Below, piece by piece: positions 47,563 to 59,100 of a DNA stretch of 64,000 nt. The translations under genes were made by a program, and so were the position numbers. The DNA is from Massariosphaeria phaeospora (Eukaryota; Ascomycota; Dothideomycetes; Pleosporales). Position 1 is the first letter of the stretch. The number at the start of each line of letters is the position of its first letter. The stretch covers positions 1,984,001 to 2,048,000 of the forward strand of contig JAADJZ010000004.1 of the NCBI GenBank assembly GCA_011032825.1. Reading direction: 5' to 3'. The notes below the pieces were generated by a model. That model was not told the origin of the DNA and did not search any database. It saw nothing but the letters and a program-made list of their open reading frames with translations.

Positions 47563-50160
47563 GTAAGTACGTCGGCTTCCCTTTCACACCCGCATCGCGA
47601 ATGATGAACGTCCACTGGGGGGGTCTTTGGACACTCGAGAGATCATGTAAGCGACGCGGATTCCGGTGGTTCTCTCGTCCATCTCCACGTCTAGGGCCCG
47701 CCGCTTGCATATGAGATCAATTGGATACGCACTACCCGTACTCTGACGCACCACTCAAATTTGCCCTCTTCTTTAAGCATTGTCGCAAGTACTCGACTGA
47801 CTGGACGTTTTAGCATACTCGCACCACCTACCCGTGAGCATATGAGACCTCGTATGTCATAACTCTTGGGGATGGAGATGCTGGGATCACGGAACGCGAA
47901 ACCTCGAATCCCCGCCGAGGATATCCCATTTACAACTGGCTCCGCGTCAAGACAACGAGGCACCACGCCAGTTCTACGTACCCAAACTATGAGGCGGATG
48001 CCTGCATTGCTGATCGAACCTCAGTTACTCTCACGACCAGATTCCGCCGAGGTCGCCGATGCACATGGTAAGTACACAATCTACTACCATCCCTTCGATT
48101 GCAAATGATGAAACCCTGCTTGAGATGTCCAATCACGGGAACGGGCACTCGGCAAGTGTGAAGGAGTGGCAGAGATTTAGTAGCTTCTCTCCCTGCTGCT
48201 CCTGGTGTACATACTCATTTTCCATGCTAAACTATTGATGCACATATCGGATAGACCATATACCTCCTCAAAAACGATTGAGCTCAAAGGCTAACTGACT
48301 CTCCAGACTCACAGTATCAAATCCCCTTCTTAGGGTAACTCGTATCTATACGCTGCGTACCGGCCTCAAAGAGCCCGTCTCTCATAGTAAGTCCATCGAG
48401 CTCTCTTTTATACCGCTTCGGCTGCAAATGATGAAACCCTGGCCGAGTGTCCTGAGCGTGGACACCCAACAAGATTAAGGATTCGAGTGGCAGGAGCTCG
48501 GTAGTTTCGTATCCTGTCACGAGGTCCGGATGTATCTTGGCTACTATTCTGATGCACCTTTGATTTCGGCTGCTCGCGTCTTTCCGAATGGCACTGTGTT
48601 CTAGGCTAACCATATTACCAGAATAGCTAACTGGCGCTAGCCTCCGAGCACCTTGTTGTAGCTAGGTTTGCATCATGCAACATATCCCATGTCTTGCGCC
48701 ACAAATATATGGCCGTTAAGTCAAACTCTCTTCCTTTTCGTTCAAAGCTCGAATGATGATTTGAGCTCAGGCTCCCATCGTTGAAATTATTGGTGGACAC
48801 ATATCAGTGCTCTTTAGACTGACGATATGTTGATATCTAATCTTCTCTGATCTCGTGTAACGCACATCAGTTTTCTCAGAATATTCTACAACAACAGTAA
48901 CTGACTTAATTCCTAGGTTGAGCGGACGTCCATCTGCCTCTTCGCTCTCACTCAGTTGGTAGTCTTTGACATCCCTCTTACATTCGCTCTCCAACATCTC
49001 TGGACGGCGGAATGCTGAAGCTGACTGAGCCACTATACATTAGCCCTCGTGAGTCGCATTCTTTCTTAAGCCACAGACACGCGCATGATGCGATTCTGTC
49101 AAAACCTTGATGAACACCAGTTCTTGGGCTATTGTCCAGAGGCCTGGCAGCTGTGTCATGGTATCTGATTCTGATCTGCGCCTCTTTCGCGCCACTCTGC
49201 AATCGTTATCATGCGCGCGCTGACGTTTCATACATGCATGTCAAAGAGAATCGGCGGTTCGACACAAACTATACTACCCATCCCCCTTGAGCATTCGCGC
49301 AAACTTTTATCCTATACTACCCATCGTAAGTCACACCTCTCCTTACACACCATTTACGCGTGAATGATGAATCGGGCTTATGCCCGCTGTATCTATGACT
49401 ATCTCAACATATATCGGTGCTATTGAGGCCGATAGATGTGTTTGCCGGAAATCATGCTGAACTTCTGACCTTGCGCAACATCTCTACTTCGTTTCAGTCC
49501 TTTCAATGACTTCGTTGATGATCCCCAGATTCCAGTTTCGATCCGCCGTGGTGCAAAGCACCTGTCGGATCCAAATCTTGTCGGCTGATTCGCTCTGGCG
49601 TAGCTGGTACGTTACATCTCTGCTGGATGTTTGTTGCTAACAAACGTTCGGGTACCTTTCTCCCTTGAAACCTCACGACTGATATCTTCAGACTGGCTCA
49701 ACAACTACTCAAGCCCAACGCAAGTCTCCTTCTGCGGTTGCATTTAGGTACGGTCGGATTGCCTCAGATCTGCTACGACGTCGTTCTCCGTCTTCGATCC
49801 TTGGAAACTTTGAGGTAATGTGAAAGATGTAAGTCATTTGTCGACTTACACCTCCAATCTCCATGAATGATCATATCTGACTTACACCAAGGACAGTCGA
49901 AACTACCGTGACGGCAGATCTTGGGCGGCGTCCAATGGGCTTTCTAATGACACATAGTTCGAGACGTTACTACGGTAGATTCGAGGATGAGAGCATTGAT
50001 CCCCGAACATTCATTCCTTGGGCCGTTTGTCCCAAATGGATCATGCCGGTGCCTAACGCTCACCTCCTCCAGTCATCACTTCATGGAGCAGGACTAGAAT
50101 GTCTTCAGGTATGTAATGACTTGAAACGCTAATAACCGGGGATGGCCATTGGCAATGCTA
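47563..50160 (+). other. Array of intron-like units with ATGATGA at a fixed offset
   Basis: Seven units share a 5' splice-like hexamer followed 36-41 nt later by ATGATGA or a near match: 47563/47601, 48068/48105, 48387/48428, 48715/48753 (GTTAAGT), 49049/49085 (ATGATGC), 49326/49364, 49829/49867 (ATGATCA). Branch-like CTAAC or CTGAC with AG downstream occurs in several (48291-48314, 49463-49499). Units 1-3 end CTGACGCACC, TTGATGCACA and CTGATGCACC. Candidates: intronic box C/D snoRNAs (C box RUGAUGA, D box CUGA, short TGCA terminal stem in units 2 and 3) or introner-like repeated introns. No protein frame is evident. Confidence 0.45.
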
Positions 50161-50196
50161 TTGCGGTCCAGTGGAGGATTTTGGGAAACCGTTACG

Positions 50197-50770
50197 GTAC
50201 GTCACATCAACATCGTTCAGCCTTCCGGAAAGATGATACACCCAAATCACTCGACGATCCGAAGTACTTATGACGCCAAAATTGGTGGCCCTTCTGATAT
50301 ACCGTTTTCAAACACAACTACATCCGCTTTTACTACTCTGGCACACCATTACTGACGATTAGCGAAGCACTAACACAAGCACCGATTCCGTTGCAGCCTC
50401 GCCAGGCTTTCATCGTCGACGTTCGACGAAGTCCGCGATACCCATTCCTGGTGTTTCGAAGATCGGATTGTACGGTACGTTACCTCAGAACAGCCTAGCA
50501 GTATGCAATGCCGAGATGTCCAGTTAAAGACCGGTTCAGATAAACCCATGACGCCAAGATCGAGACACCACCGCCATGCATGCCTGACATTCCTGTCTCA
50601 AACACACCGGTGTCCGGTTAATACTCTGGGATACCAGAATTAATAAAATACGATAAGCGCTAGAGCCCGAGCACGGAGTCTATTGCAGCCCGTCAAGCGC
50701 TGTGCGTCGACGTTCAACTTCGTTCGCGATGCCCATTTTTGGTGTTTCGAACATCGGATGGTACCGTACA
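50197..50770 (+). repeat. Tandem repeat, 278-bp period, GTACGT-anchored
   Basis: GTACGT occurs at 50197 and 50475 and ATGACGCCAA at 50270 and 50548, both exactly 278 bp apart. TTGGTGTTTCGAACATCGGAT-like sequence recurs near 50451 and 50740. A GATGATA lies 36 bp after the first GTACGT, so this may be a diverged extension of the array at 47563. Confidence 0.6.
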
Positions 50771-50775
50771 AACAT

Positions 50776-52336
50776 CCCCGACACCCCTTCAATTAATCCA
50801 AGGGCGCAGAAAGTGCATATGTTGACCATCTACAACTCGTCTCCTTCAGGAAACCACTGTAACTACAACCATCTGATCTATTTGCCGCTGACGAGAATGC
50901 CAGCCGTCCTCATCTCAAGCCATCGCGAAGTTTCCGATTTCCATCCCAACTTTTTCGAAAACTTCCATTGAAGCCAAAGGCCTTCTACACCGCGAGGAGG
51001 GTGCTTGCTGGTTATTATTTTTCACGTGGTGGCCCTGAATCGCGTCGGCCCCGTCCTCAACCATGGTACGTTTGACAGCCGACAGGTGCTTGGTATTCTG
51101 GCGAATATCGGACATGAATGCTAATTCAGACCACATCTAACTCAGCATCTGCGAGAAGACAACGGTCTTCTTAGGAGCCACAATACCCTCCGTACACACC
51201 TCGCGATCCTCCTGCCTGCTCGCGATACCCCGCTCCGCGTCCTCAACGTCGCCGTCGACCGAGCCCGATCGAACAACATATGCATCAAAAGTCGCACAAC
51301 GCCATTATAACGCGGGAGGGTCGAGAGAAAGCATGCCCGCTGCTCCTCTCGCAAATCGCATCGCGTTCCGTCGCATCGTGACCGAGATCCATCGATGCGG
51401 GGGTGACGCCGACCCCCCAATATCTCTGCATCTAGGCGGCCAATACACATAAAAATAGTACGAGGAGGTTGCTAGAGCCCACACGATACTCCGACAAGCT
51501 TTGTTACGGCGCTTCCGGACGTCGTTGCAGCGTTGGGGTGGGGGTAACGTTGGCGTCGCCCGGCGATCGCGCGAGGCGGATTTTGCAGCGCGGGGCAGGT
51601 TGCTCCGGGCTCCGACGTCAGCTCTTCGTTGCGACAAGCAGCGCAGACGGCAAATAAGGGCGCGAGGTCGTCGTGCGACGTGGTCGGGGTGTATAGTTGC
51701 ATTTGGCGATGTTTTGGCGAGTTTTGCACACGGCTTGTGAGAGTGATGACATGGTGGGTTCTGCTTAGTCATCCGCCGGGGATGCGAGAGCTGGAAAAAG
51801 GATCGAGAGCGGCGGGCAGCATTAGTTTGCAAGTTTTAGCAGACAATACATAGATTAAACTGGGGAGTTCTTGGGCCGAGTTTCCATGTCAAACCGTTAC
51901 GGGAAAGTTTGCACAATTCTGCAAATTATAATATATGTGAACCTGCAATACTAAATCCAACCTGAGCAAAAGAAAAACTTTTGCGTTACGTTTAGATCCG
52001 ATAGCGGTCCATTCATGTTGAGAAGGCGTTATTCAGCTTCCGTTCTCTACAGTGGCATATATCCTGGGAAATAGCTCACAATGATCTTATGAGATCCACA
52101 CACAAGCTCGAATTGTTTGCAGTCTACGTGAGCTTGCCATCGCTAATCCTTGTGAATTACCAGTATTTCCGCTCTGATATCTGGTGTCTGAGATTCGTGA
52201 GAGAGGGAATCCGACCGTTGCCAAGGTACCCCGGCCAAACCACATTGGCGCTAGTGCGTGAGTTGGCAACAGGCAAGTAAAGCCGAACAGCCATGTAGAA
52301 AAGCTCTCGCTACAAGATACGAACGTCACCATCAAC
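50776..52336. other. No gene recognised
   Basis: A GC-rich part (51150-51840) shows overlapping open stretches on both strands, an expected artefact of high GC; none starts convincingly. 51850-52336 is the AT-richer upstream region of the gene at 52395 and may hold its promoter (GGCATATATCC near 52053). Confidence 0.35.
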
Positions 52337-52396
52337 AACTACGCCGACGACACCATAACTACGCCGACGACACCATAACTACGCCGCCGACACCAT
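52337..52396 (+). repeat. Three 20-bp tandem copies ending at a start codon
   Basis: AACTACGCCGACGACACCAT is repeated at 52337, 52357 and 52377 (one mismatch in the last). The third copy supplies CACC-AT of the start context CACCATGG at 52395; the first two read CACCATA instead. Confidence 0.85.
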
Positions 52397-53183
52397 GGCC
52401 GACGACCCAATGGACGATGTCACAATGACCGACAACAGCGACGACGAGGGCTACGACGAGGGCTACGCTGGCGATCGAGATTCTCCGTGCGCGCAGACGA
52501 AGGCCCGACGCCTCGAGAAGACCTCAAGGGCGCGCGCGATGGCTCCCTCGCCTCCTGCGCAGTCCCCTATTCCGGTTAGCCTTCTAGCTGGCTACTACGA
52601 GGCAAACAGCGACTGACTGACCGTGTCCAGATGAGGGGAAGCCGCAATCCAACCGAGTCGGGCGAGCAGCGCAAGAGCCGTTGTCCCATCTGCTGGCGCA
52701 ACAACGCCGTGACCGACTGCGTCTGCGTGCCGGTACGTCACCGCCCCTCGCTCGACTGCTTCTACTAACTATAGCCAGGGGCCATCTGTCCAGCCTCCGC
52801 CCCGATCCCAAACACCTCGCCACTTTCAGCCCTTCGCCGCTCAAGGTTATGTCCCTGCCGGTTTCGATGGCAATCGATACAATCCGGGTCAGCCTCGTGG
52901 ACGCGGCGCCTTGGCTGAGCCTCGAGCCCGAGCCAGCACGTGGGCAGGCCAACAGGGGGCACAAGGTCGTCAACTGGGTTCGCAGCAGGCACCCGGAGCT
53001 GGCAACATGGGCGAGGACGAGGAGATGGGCGGCGTAGAGGTGGGCAATTCGGCGCAGGTGGGCACAAGCTCGGGAAGGGGTACAACTGGAGGGGTCAACG
53101 TGCAGGGCTTGGGTCAAGACGCTCTGGACCAGTTGGAAGACTTCTGCAATTCGTATGCGGCAATGAACGTTGGTCGCAAGTAA
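52395..53183 (+). CDS. Three-exon hypothetical protein, 228 aa, acidic and Gly/Gln-rich
   Basis: Exons 52395-52574, 52631-52732 and 52779-53183. Introns are 56 nt (GTTAGC...CTGAC...CAG) and 46 nt (GTACGT...CTAAC...CAG), both phase 0 and typical of ascomycetes. The protein has an acidic start (MADDPMDDVTMTDNSDDEGY), a basic patch, a small Cys cluster CPICWRNNAVTDCVC (about residues 79-93), then a Gln/Gly/Arg-rich low-complexity tail with GQPRGRG and a short C-terminal helix LDQLEDFCNSYAAMN. The start is in a good context (CACCATGG). Probably nuclear or RNA/protein-interacting by composition, but no family is recognised. Confidence 0.7.
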
Positions 53184-53895
53184 GCAAGCGTCCTTTTGGG
53201 CGGAGGCTAGGTGGCGGATTTGAGCTCCAAATCATGCATGAGCTCGGTATATTACGACTTTGACTGTAGAATTACGAACAGGCTCCTTCCCCACACACAC
53301 TGCCTACTTTCCCTTCGATGCCGCCGTGTAATCGATCCTAGTCTAGGTCCACGCGGTCTACCTCCGAAAATGGAGCGAGTCTGTGTACTCCAGGCCCCGA
53401 GTGCCGTCAACGGCAAAGTTTGCTGCTGAGCTTACCACCAGAACAAATAAACATAACATTGAAGTTCGGGAACCCATTGCGCCACCACACGTCGTTGTAA
53501 AGCAGCCAAATCGCAGACATCAGCCCTGATAACCCTTTTGAGGCGCCCAAGGCCTAGATCATTTCTTCGAAGCCCAAGGCCCGAACTTGCCACAGCGATG
53601 GCCGACCTCTAAACCTCCATCGGGTACACATCCACAGCTACGATCTGCCTGCGGCTGCGAGGTTTCCTGTCCGACGTTCCCAGAAGTTCTTCACTTACCC
53701 TCAAACCGCATCTTAGCCTCGTTCTAGGCGCTGTTGTTGAGTTGTGAAAAGCACTGTCCTCCGGTAGATCGACCCCCCAGCCGTCGTTGTACTCTCCATT
53801 GGCCTGGAGCTTACCCACTGTCGGTAGCGGAAGATACGGAAGACGAAGACGATGAGTTACAGTACACGGCGGAAGAGGGAAGCGAATTAAGATTG
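53184..53895. other. Intergenic, no gene recognised
   Basis: Downstream of the three-exon gene. Mixed short frames; the stretch 53800-53895 is open in frame with the next entry and may be an upstream exon or leader. Confidence 0.35.
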
Positions 53896-54288
53896 ATGGT
53901 TTCCAAGAGCGTTAGCCACGATCGCCAGCAGTCAGACACCCTCCTACGCAGGTTGACGAGAGCATCGGCCAGGCCGGCTTTGACAGCGGCGTTCTTCGTC
54001 CTGGCTCTGTCGGCGGATATCGTATACTTCGTGGGTCACACTGTACACAGCGATATAGCGCAAGCTCGAGTTTCGACGCCCGATGCTTCCACGTCGGACG
54101 AGGCGCCCATCATCGCGTGGCGGAACCTCGAGGTAGGAATTGAGCCACCACCGCACACCTCCATTAGCCTTGAGCAGCAGCTACCTCTCGGAACTTTCAA
54201 GACCTCCGGGACGCCGAAGACATCGCACCGCTCCACACTATGGACACGAGGTCTCAAGCGAGCAAGGACCGGGTGCAGCGGGCAATAG
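53896..54288 (+). CDS. Hypothetical ORF, 130 aa, one hydrophobic segment
   Basis: ATG at 53896 (MVSKSVSHDRQQSDTLLRRL), then a hydrophobic stretch AAFFVLALSADIVYFVG (about residues 38-54) that could span a membrane, then a Ser/Thr/Pro-rich tail. The frame is open upstream to about 53734, including an acidic EDTEDEDDE stretch, but without ATG there. An overlapping frame starts at 54240. No family match; it may be spurious. Confidence 0.3.
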   Translation: MVSKSVSHDRQQSDTLLRRLTRASARPALTAAFFVLALSADIVYFVGHTVHSDIAQARVSTPDASTSDEAPIIAWRNLEVGIEPPPHTSISLEQQLPLGTFKTSGTPKTSHRSTLWTRGLKRARTGCSGQ

Positions 54289-55083
54289 GTGTCCCGAGCT
54301 CCAGGAAGATGAGGCTAAATACACTGGGGAAAGTGAAGGGCAATTTCGGCCAGCAAGCTGAGAAACCCAAGTTTACTTGGGAGAAGCACGGCTGCAAATG
54401 TTTCGCCAGCGCCTTCTGTGCTATAAAGGACATGCAACCTGAAAACCCGCAGTGACCGTGTAGACACCGCCCTCCCCGAATAAAAGCTTAGAGTTCACCC
54501 CGAGGCGTCCTGTCGCCATGGTGGACGCCAGGTCTCTCAGATCAAATCGGCTACGCTTTCTGAACCTGGTGTTGAACATGTTGGCGCTTTGAGATTCGCG
54601 CCTTCGGTTGTCTCAAAAAGGCTAGACCTCTAGCCGCTCAGCTGTTTTCAAGATGTGGTAGACTACGTTGACCTTTGCTCGACACCGAGGGTATTGAGGG
54701 TTATATTACGATTGACTCCACTGGAAGAGCATGACAGCAAGGATTATGTAGGCTGGAGCTCTGGAAGGGGCGTAGATAGACGGTTCATTTCACTGGCAAG
54801 CATGAGAAGATAAATGCAATGAGAACTTCTTATTGATCACGGATTGGTCGAAGCCGCTACACCCTTGACCTCTGCAGTTGGAGACGTCTCTCCTCCTCTT
54901 TTGAACCTTGTGACCGCGTTTTTCTGGTGGCACAGCTTTAATTCGGATGGATTTGTCTTTATCCGTGTAACTCCCACCCCACCCTCTCCCAACAGTCTCC
55001 CCTAGGCTCCACGACGCCCAAGAAGCCCAAGACGGCAAAGAATCCGGAGCCATCCGTACACAGTATGGCTATAGGATGATTAG

Positions 55084-55341
55084 TTCAGAAGCAATAGCGC
55101 AAAGGGTCAAAGAGACGAAGAGGAAGCTATCCGGACAACGAAATGGTTTTACTTACTACAGTATAAACTCGTACAACCGCGCTACGAAGACGAGGAACTC
55201 GTGGCGCCAACGGCGTGCGGCCTGCAAGATCTGATCTCGGAGGAGGTCCATCCGCCATTGGATCCAGTCATACTCCTCCTGGTGGAAGAGGTGCAGATTG
55301 ATAAGGCGAAAGACCTACGCTACGTCAATATTGAAGCCTAA
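55084..55341 (+). CDS. Exon-like open frame, 85 codons
   Basis: Open from after a TAG at 55081-55083 to TAA 55339-55341, without an ATG. The reading is acidic and looks coding (KWFYLLQYKLVQPRYEDEEL, ISEEVHPPLDPVILLLVEEV). A possible acceptor AG lies near 55088. If real, it is a terminal exon of an uncalled gene; the family is unknown. Confidence 0.3.
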   Translation, partial: FRSNSAKGQRDEEEAIRTTKWFYLLQYKLVQPRYEDEELVAPTACGLQDLISEEVHPPLDPVILLLVEEVQIDKAKDLRYVNIEA

Positions 55342-55465
55342 ATGAAGGAATAGCAGTATATACCAAGATGTCCCAGCCCGCCTGGACGTTGAATTGGCAG
55401 GAGAGACAACGCTCCCAATCTCAGCGGCAACGCGGACAGAGGTAGTCGAAGTCCTCCATGTTTGA

Positions 55466-55493
55466 GGTTGGTGGTTGGTGGTTGGTGGTTGGT
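55466..55493 (+). repeat. Heptamer microsatellite (GGTTGGT)4
   Basis: Four exact GGTTGGT units, followed by AAGGGTGAGGGTGACGG. The GG-TT-GG-T spacing could fold as a two-tetrad G-quadruplex. Confidence 0.95.
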
Positions 55494-55821
55494 AAGGGTG
55501 AGGGTGACGGTGACGGCACGTGTGCGTGTGTGTGTATGGAAGTGTCTATAGCGAGGCAAGATTAGCAGAATTCAAGATAGCAGAGAGTCATACTGGTCGT
55601 GGGGTAGGCTTGGGAGTCAGAAAGAGAGCCAAAAACGCATACTTACGGGGCCGAACGAGGTGTTTGCCAAAGAGATCGTTGCGAGGCGCGCGAGATTCAC
55701 CTTGACTATGGCCCGGTGACCCCGGCGTGTCGCCGCCACCGCCGCCGAACCTTGGTAGCGACCCCGTGACGCCGGCGGAAACGGAGGAAGTTTCCCCCGG
55801 GGGTCCCTGGGGTGCCTATAT

Positions 55822-55900
55822 AAGCCCGCCCGCCCTCTCCTCTTCTCTCTTTTCTTCTTCGTATCGTTTTCCATTGTTCTGCCCCCCCCTTCCATCCCCC
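55822..55900 (+). promoter_or_regulatory. TATA box and CT-rich initiator-like tract
   Basis: GTGCCTATATAAGCC is followed by CCTCTCCTCTTCTCTCTTTT, a core-promoter look similar to that at 26524. No convincing coding start was found downstream. Confidence 0.35.
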
Positions 55901-56013
55901 CCACCACACCGTCACCTATACCACGTAACTGTGGCAGGCTTCAATTAACTCTGAAGCCTCCCTTATTTTTTGCAATTGGATCTTGACTCCCTGGGCTTGC
56001 TCATAGTCAAGGT

Positions 56014-56115
56014 CACAGTGTCGCCAGTATTGCACTACCTCTGGCTGACGCGACCTTCTACATTTTTTCATTGAATTGATTGGCTTTGCCGGTCTTTCGA
56101 AGAAGAAGTCTTCTT
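56014..56115 (-). repeat. Inverted partner of the repeat at 25810-25898
   Basis: Contains CACAGTGTCGCCAGTATTG and ACTACCTCTGGCTGACGCGA, the reverse complement of the 25.8-kb segment, ending in a GAAGAAGAAG tract. Both copies lie in balanced-GC sequence near promoter-like sites. Confidence 0.55.
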
Positions 56116-59100
56116 TCTTATCATCTTCATTAGTTATTACTGCCTTGCTTTGCCTTGAAGTGTCTCTTAAGTCTTCTGTATCCGTAGCTGTGATGCGCTG
56201 TTGAATATGACTCTCTCTCTGGCTGCCAGCGGTCGTTGTGTCGCTGGATTTGCAGAGTTTTCACGATCTCGGGCTGCCGCTGATGCGGTCAGATCGTGGT
56301 GATGAGAAATCTTCAGCGGCTTCATCGCCAATTGAGTAGCTGTATGGAGCAGCGCAATCCCCTCGGGCTCATTTTTCCTACTGTAGCCTTGTAATGTACC
56401 TGATGCCGTCCGTCTAAGTACGATGCGGGCGGGGGAGCTCTGTAGTCCTGCACAAATGAGAAGCGCCGGCCTCGCAGGCCTCACTGGAACTGGTACTAAA
56501 GCAGTGGACGGAGCCGTAAGACTTGCGCGTATATGCTAATGGCACTTGACAGATATCTGGATATGACCAGGCTGTCTCAGAATGTGGGCTTCCTGGAGGC
56601 GCGCCGTTTTGCGGGCCACTGGCCCTCTTCGTGTTGTCCGCGCGACATCCTTCTGGCTGCGATTCAGCCCTTCACTGCTCCGCAAAACTCAGTGGTCATC
56701 TCAGGCTATCTTCATTCCCTATCTGCAACTCCTATCCCTACGCCCAGCCCGTTGCGCTGGCCTTCGAGCGTCGCAGAATGCCCCTCAACCTCAGTGCCAA
56801 GCATCTCGAGGTCGGGCAGACCGTGCCGCGCCTCGAGTCGCGAAAACACGGCAACAAGGCTTTCCAAACATAGGGTTCTAACTCTCACCCCTGAATAATC
56901 CGCTCGCTCTTTCGGTAGCCTTTGTTCAACTCTCCATCTACTGACTTCTCAAGTTCGCACTGGCGCCATTTGCAGCGCTCGACGTCCCGCTTCCTACGCG
57001 ATCGCGCGACCACGGCGACTCCGTCCACATCTGAAGGAGTTCGGGGGACATGATATAACTTATGAGAGGGCTGGGAAACGGGCTTGCCACGGCTGGTACC
57101 TCAAGAACGAGCTCGGGGGGAGCTTTTGGGAAGAGGACGAAGCGCCGCCGCCCTGCCAGCATTCGCGAAGGACCAGCCCAGTATGACAACTCGAGACAGC
57201 CAGAGGCTACAATAGATGATCCCAGGGGACCCACAAGTCTCCGCTGAGCCGAACGTCGCCCACTCCGCTCTAATCGGCCCAGCAACGCACTCGCGCTCTT
57301 CTTTCCGGGCCATCACGCTCTTTGGCGACCTCCCAGACCGCACAAACCGACCGGTCCAGCCTGTCTAGAGACCATCGCGCATTGAAACGCTACTGGTGAG
57401 AGCAAGGTCAGTCATACATCCTGTTCACACGTATGCGCGACCCGGACACTGACCAATTCAGCCGAAACACCAGTGTCGCGCCCGTTCCCATATTGCACAA
57501 AACCTGCAGCCGTTTAGACACCTCTTCTCCTCTACCAATCGTCATGCGAGTCGTATATTGTGCCAAGTAGCCACGGTCCTCCAGTGCCAGCGACAACCTT
57601 CTACTGCCTCGTCTGCCCCGGCGATACAAGTACTTTGAGGCTGCCATCCATCACACAGTCACGCTATCGAATGGAGAACACCGAGCCCCGTCGTCCCGGT
57701 CCTCTGATCGAACTGCCCAGGCTGGTCAGGTCAGCAGCACGTCGACGACCTATCCCCGTGCGTGACCACACGCCTTCCAACAGACCGTCAGCCGCTGGCT
57801 TCCTTCCGCGCGTCATTCGGTTAACTCAGGTCTCTCATAGCCCGTATATGGCCTCGGATGCACTGTGCGGATTGAGGATGTGGAGACTTGACAACAGCAG
57901 TGCCAGGCCTGTCCGTCGTTCGGAGACGAGACCATGCTAACACCCACTGCATAACCCTTTTGAGTGCCGATCCACCGTCCGCACCATCCTTAACACCTGC
58001 GCCTTCCAGCTACCCGAATTCCGTGGCGAGTCGTCGATACCTATAATCTGATGGCGGTTGGAAGAGCGCTTGCCCACGCTCTCGCAGATACCCTCAGGTG
58101 GAACACAGGCTTTGACTCGGTGGGTGTCACCGCGTCTGAATCACGGCCGGGTTAACACCCGTGCCTATGCGGGGCGGCACAAAAGGGCGGCCTGGGTGGG
58201 CGTTTACAACGGAGGACAATGCTTGGAGAGATACATACTCGGCTGTGTCACGGGCATCTCAGAGTTCAAGAGCGAGGGCCTAAGAAAAAGTAAAATGCAA
58301 AGCCACGAGATGATAGGAACATGGAGAAATGATGGTAAAAACATACAAAGGCCGAAAGAAGCAATACCCGGAATGGCGCGTTGCAGAGACTTGAGAGCGG
58401 GGAACTACAGGACCGTCGGACAGGCCGCCCAAAGGTCCTCATCAAGCAGGAATAGAACGGAGCACCAAAAGATGGAAGAAGCCACGAGAACAGGCGTCCC
58501 CTCTTGTGGACGAAACAGCAAACACACAGCGAACAAAGGACAAGAGAAAATGCGGCATGGGGGACAAAGTGAAGGGGGGAATCGCGGATGCGTGCGTGTT
58601 AAACAAATTCTTGGATGGGAAGGACGAAAACCCACCCCTGGTGGTGATGTGACGCTGACTGATTATGCAGGACGCGGACGGACTAGATACGAGATTGATG
58701 TGCGCGATCAGTGGGACAGAAGAAGACGACGAGTAATTGCAGAGGGATAGCTGGATCGTGGGAAAGGTTAGAGACGGCTGCCAAAATCGGCGCGCAATGA
58801 GGGGTCATGATCCGTGGGACATAGATCAGGAAGGTACCACCCAGTTCTTTGGAAACGGAAACCAGGGAGGTGCTTCTTAGTTCATCTAGCGCGAGCAGGA
58901 AATGATGACTGTGTACTCCGCAATGTGGTAATTGTAATTGGACAATTAATAAGAGTTGGTCGAACCCAATTATTCCAGGCGACCCTTGTCTTTCTGAACC
59001 TGTCGGGCATGTGCAAAGGCATCGCTGCTGCGTTGCTACTGAGACACGTCTCTAAGGCTTTCACTCAAAGCTACACATCTTGTAGTCCCGAACTGGAGGT

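Noticed and set aside
51305..51832. 175-codon reverse open stretch
   Set aside because: Opens with TTG in GC-rich sequence where all six frames are fairly open; Arg/Pro/Ala-rich with no recognisable motif.
58058..58750. Longest open stretch in the right half (230 codons, plus strand)
   Set aside because: Opens with TTG; first ATG at 58293. Composition is Arg/Gly/Lys-biased from a purine-rich strand whose complement resembles a fungal CT-rich leader. No domain or splice support.
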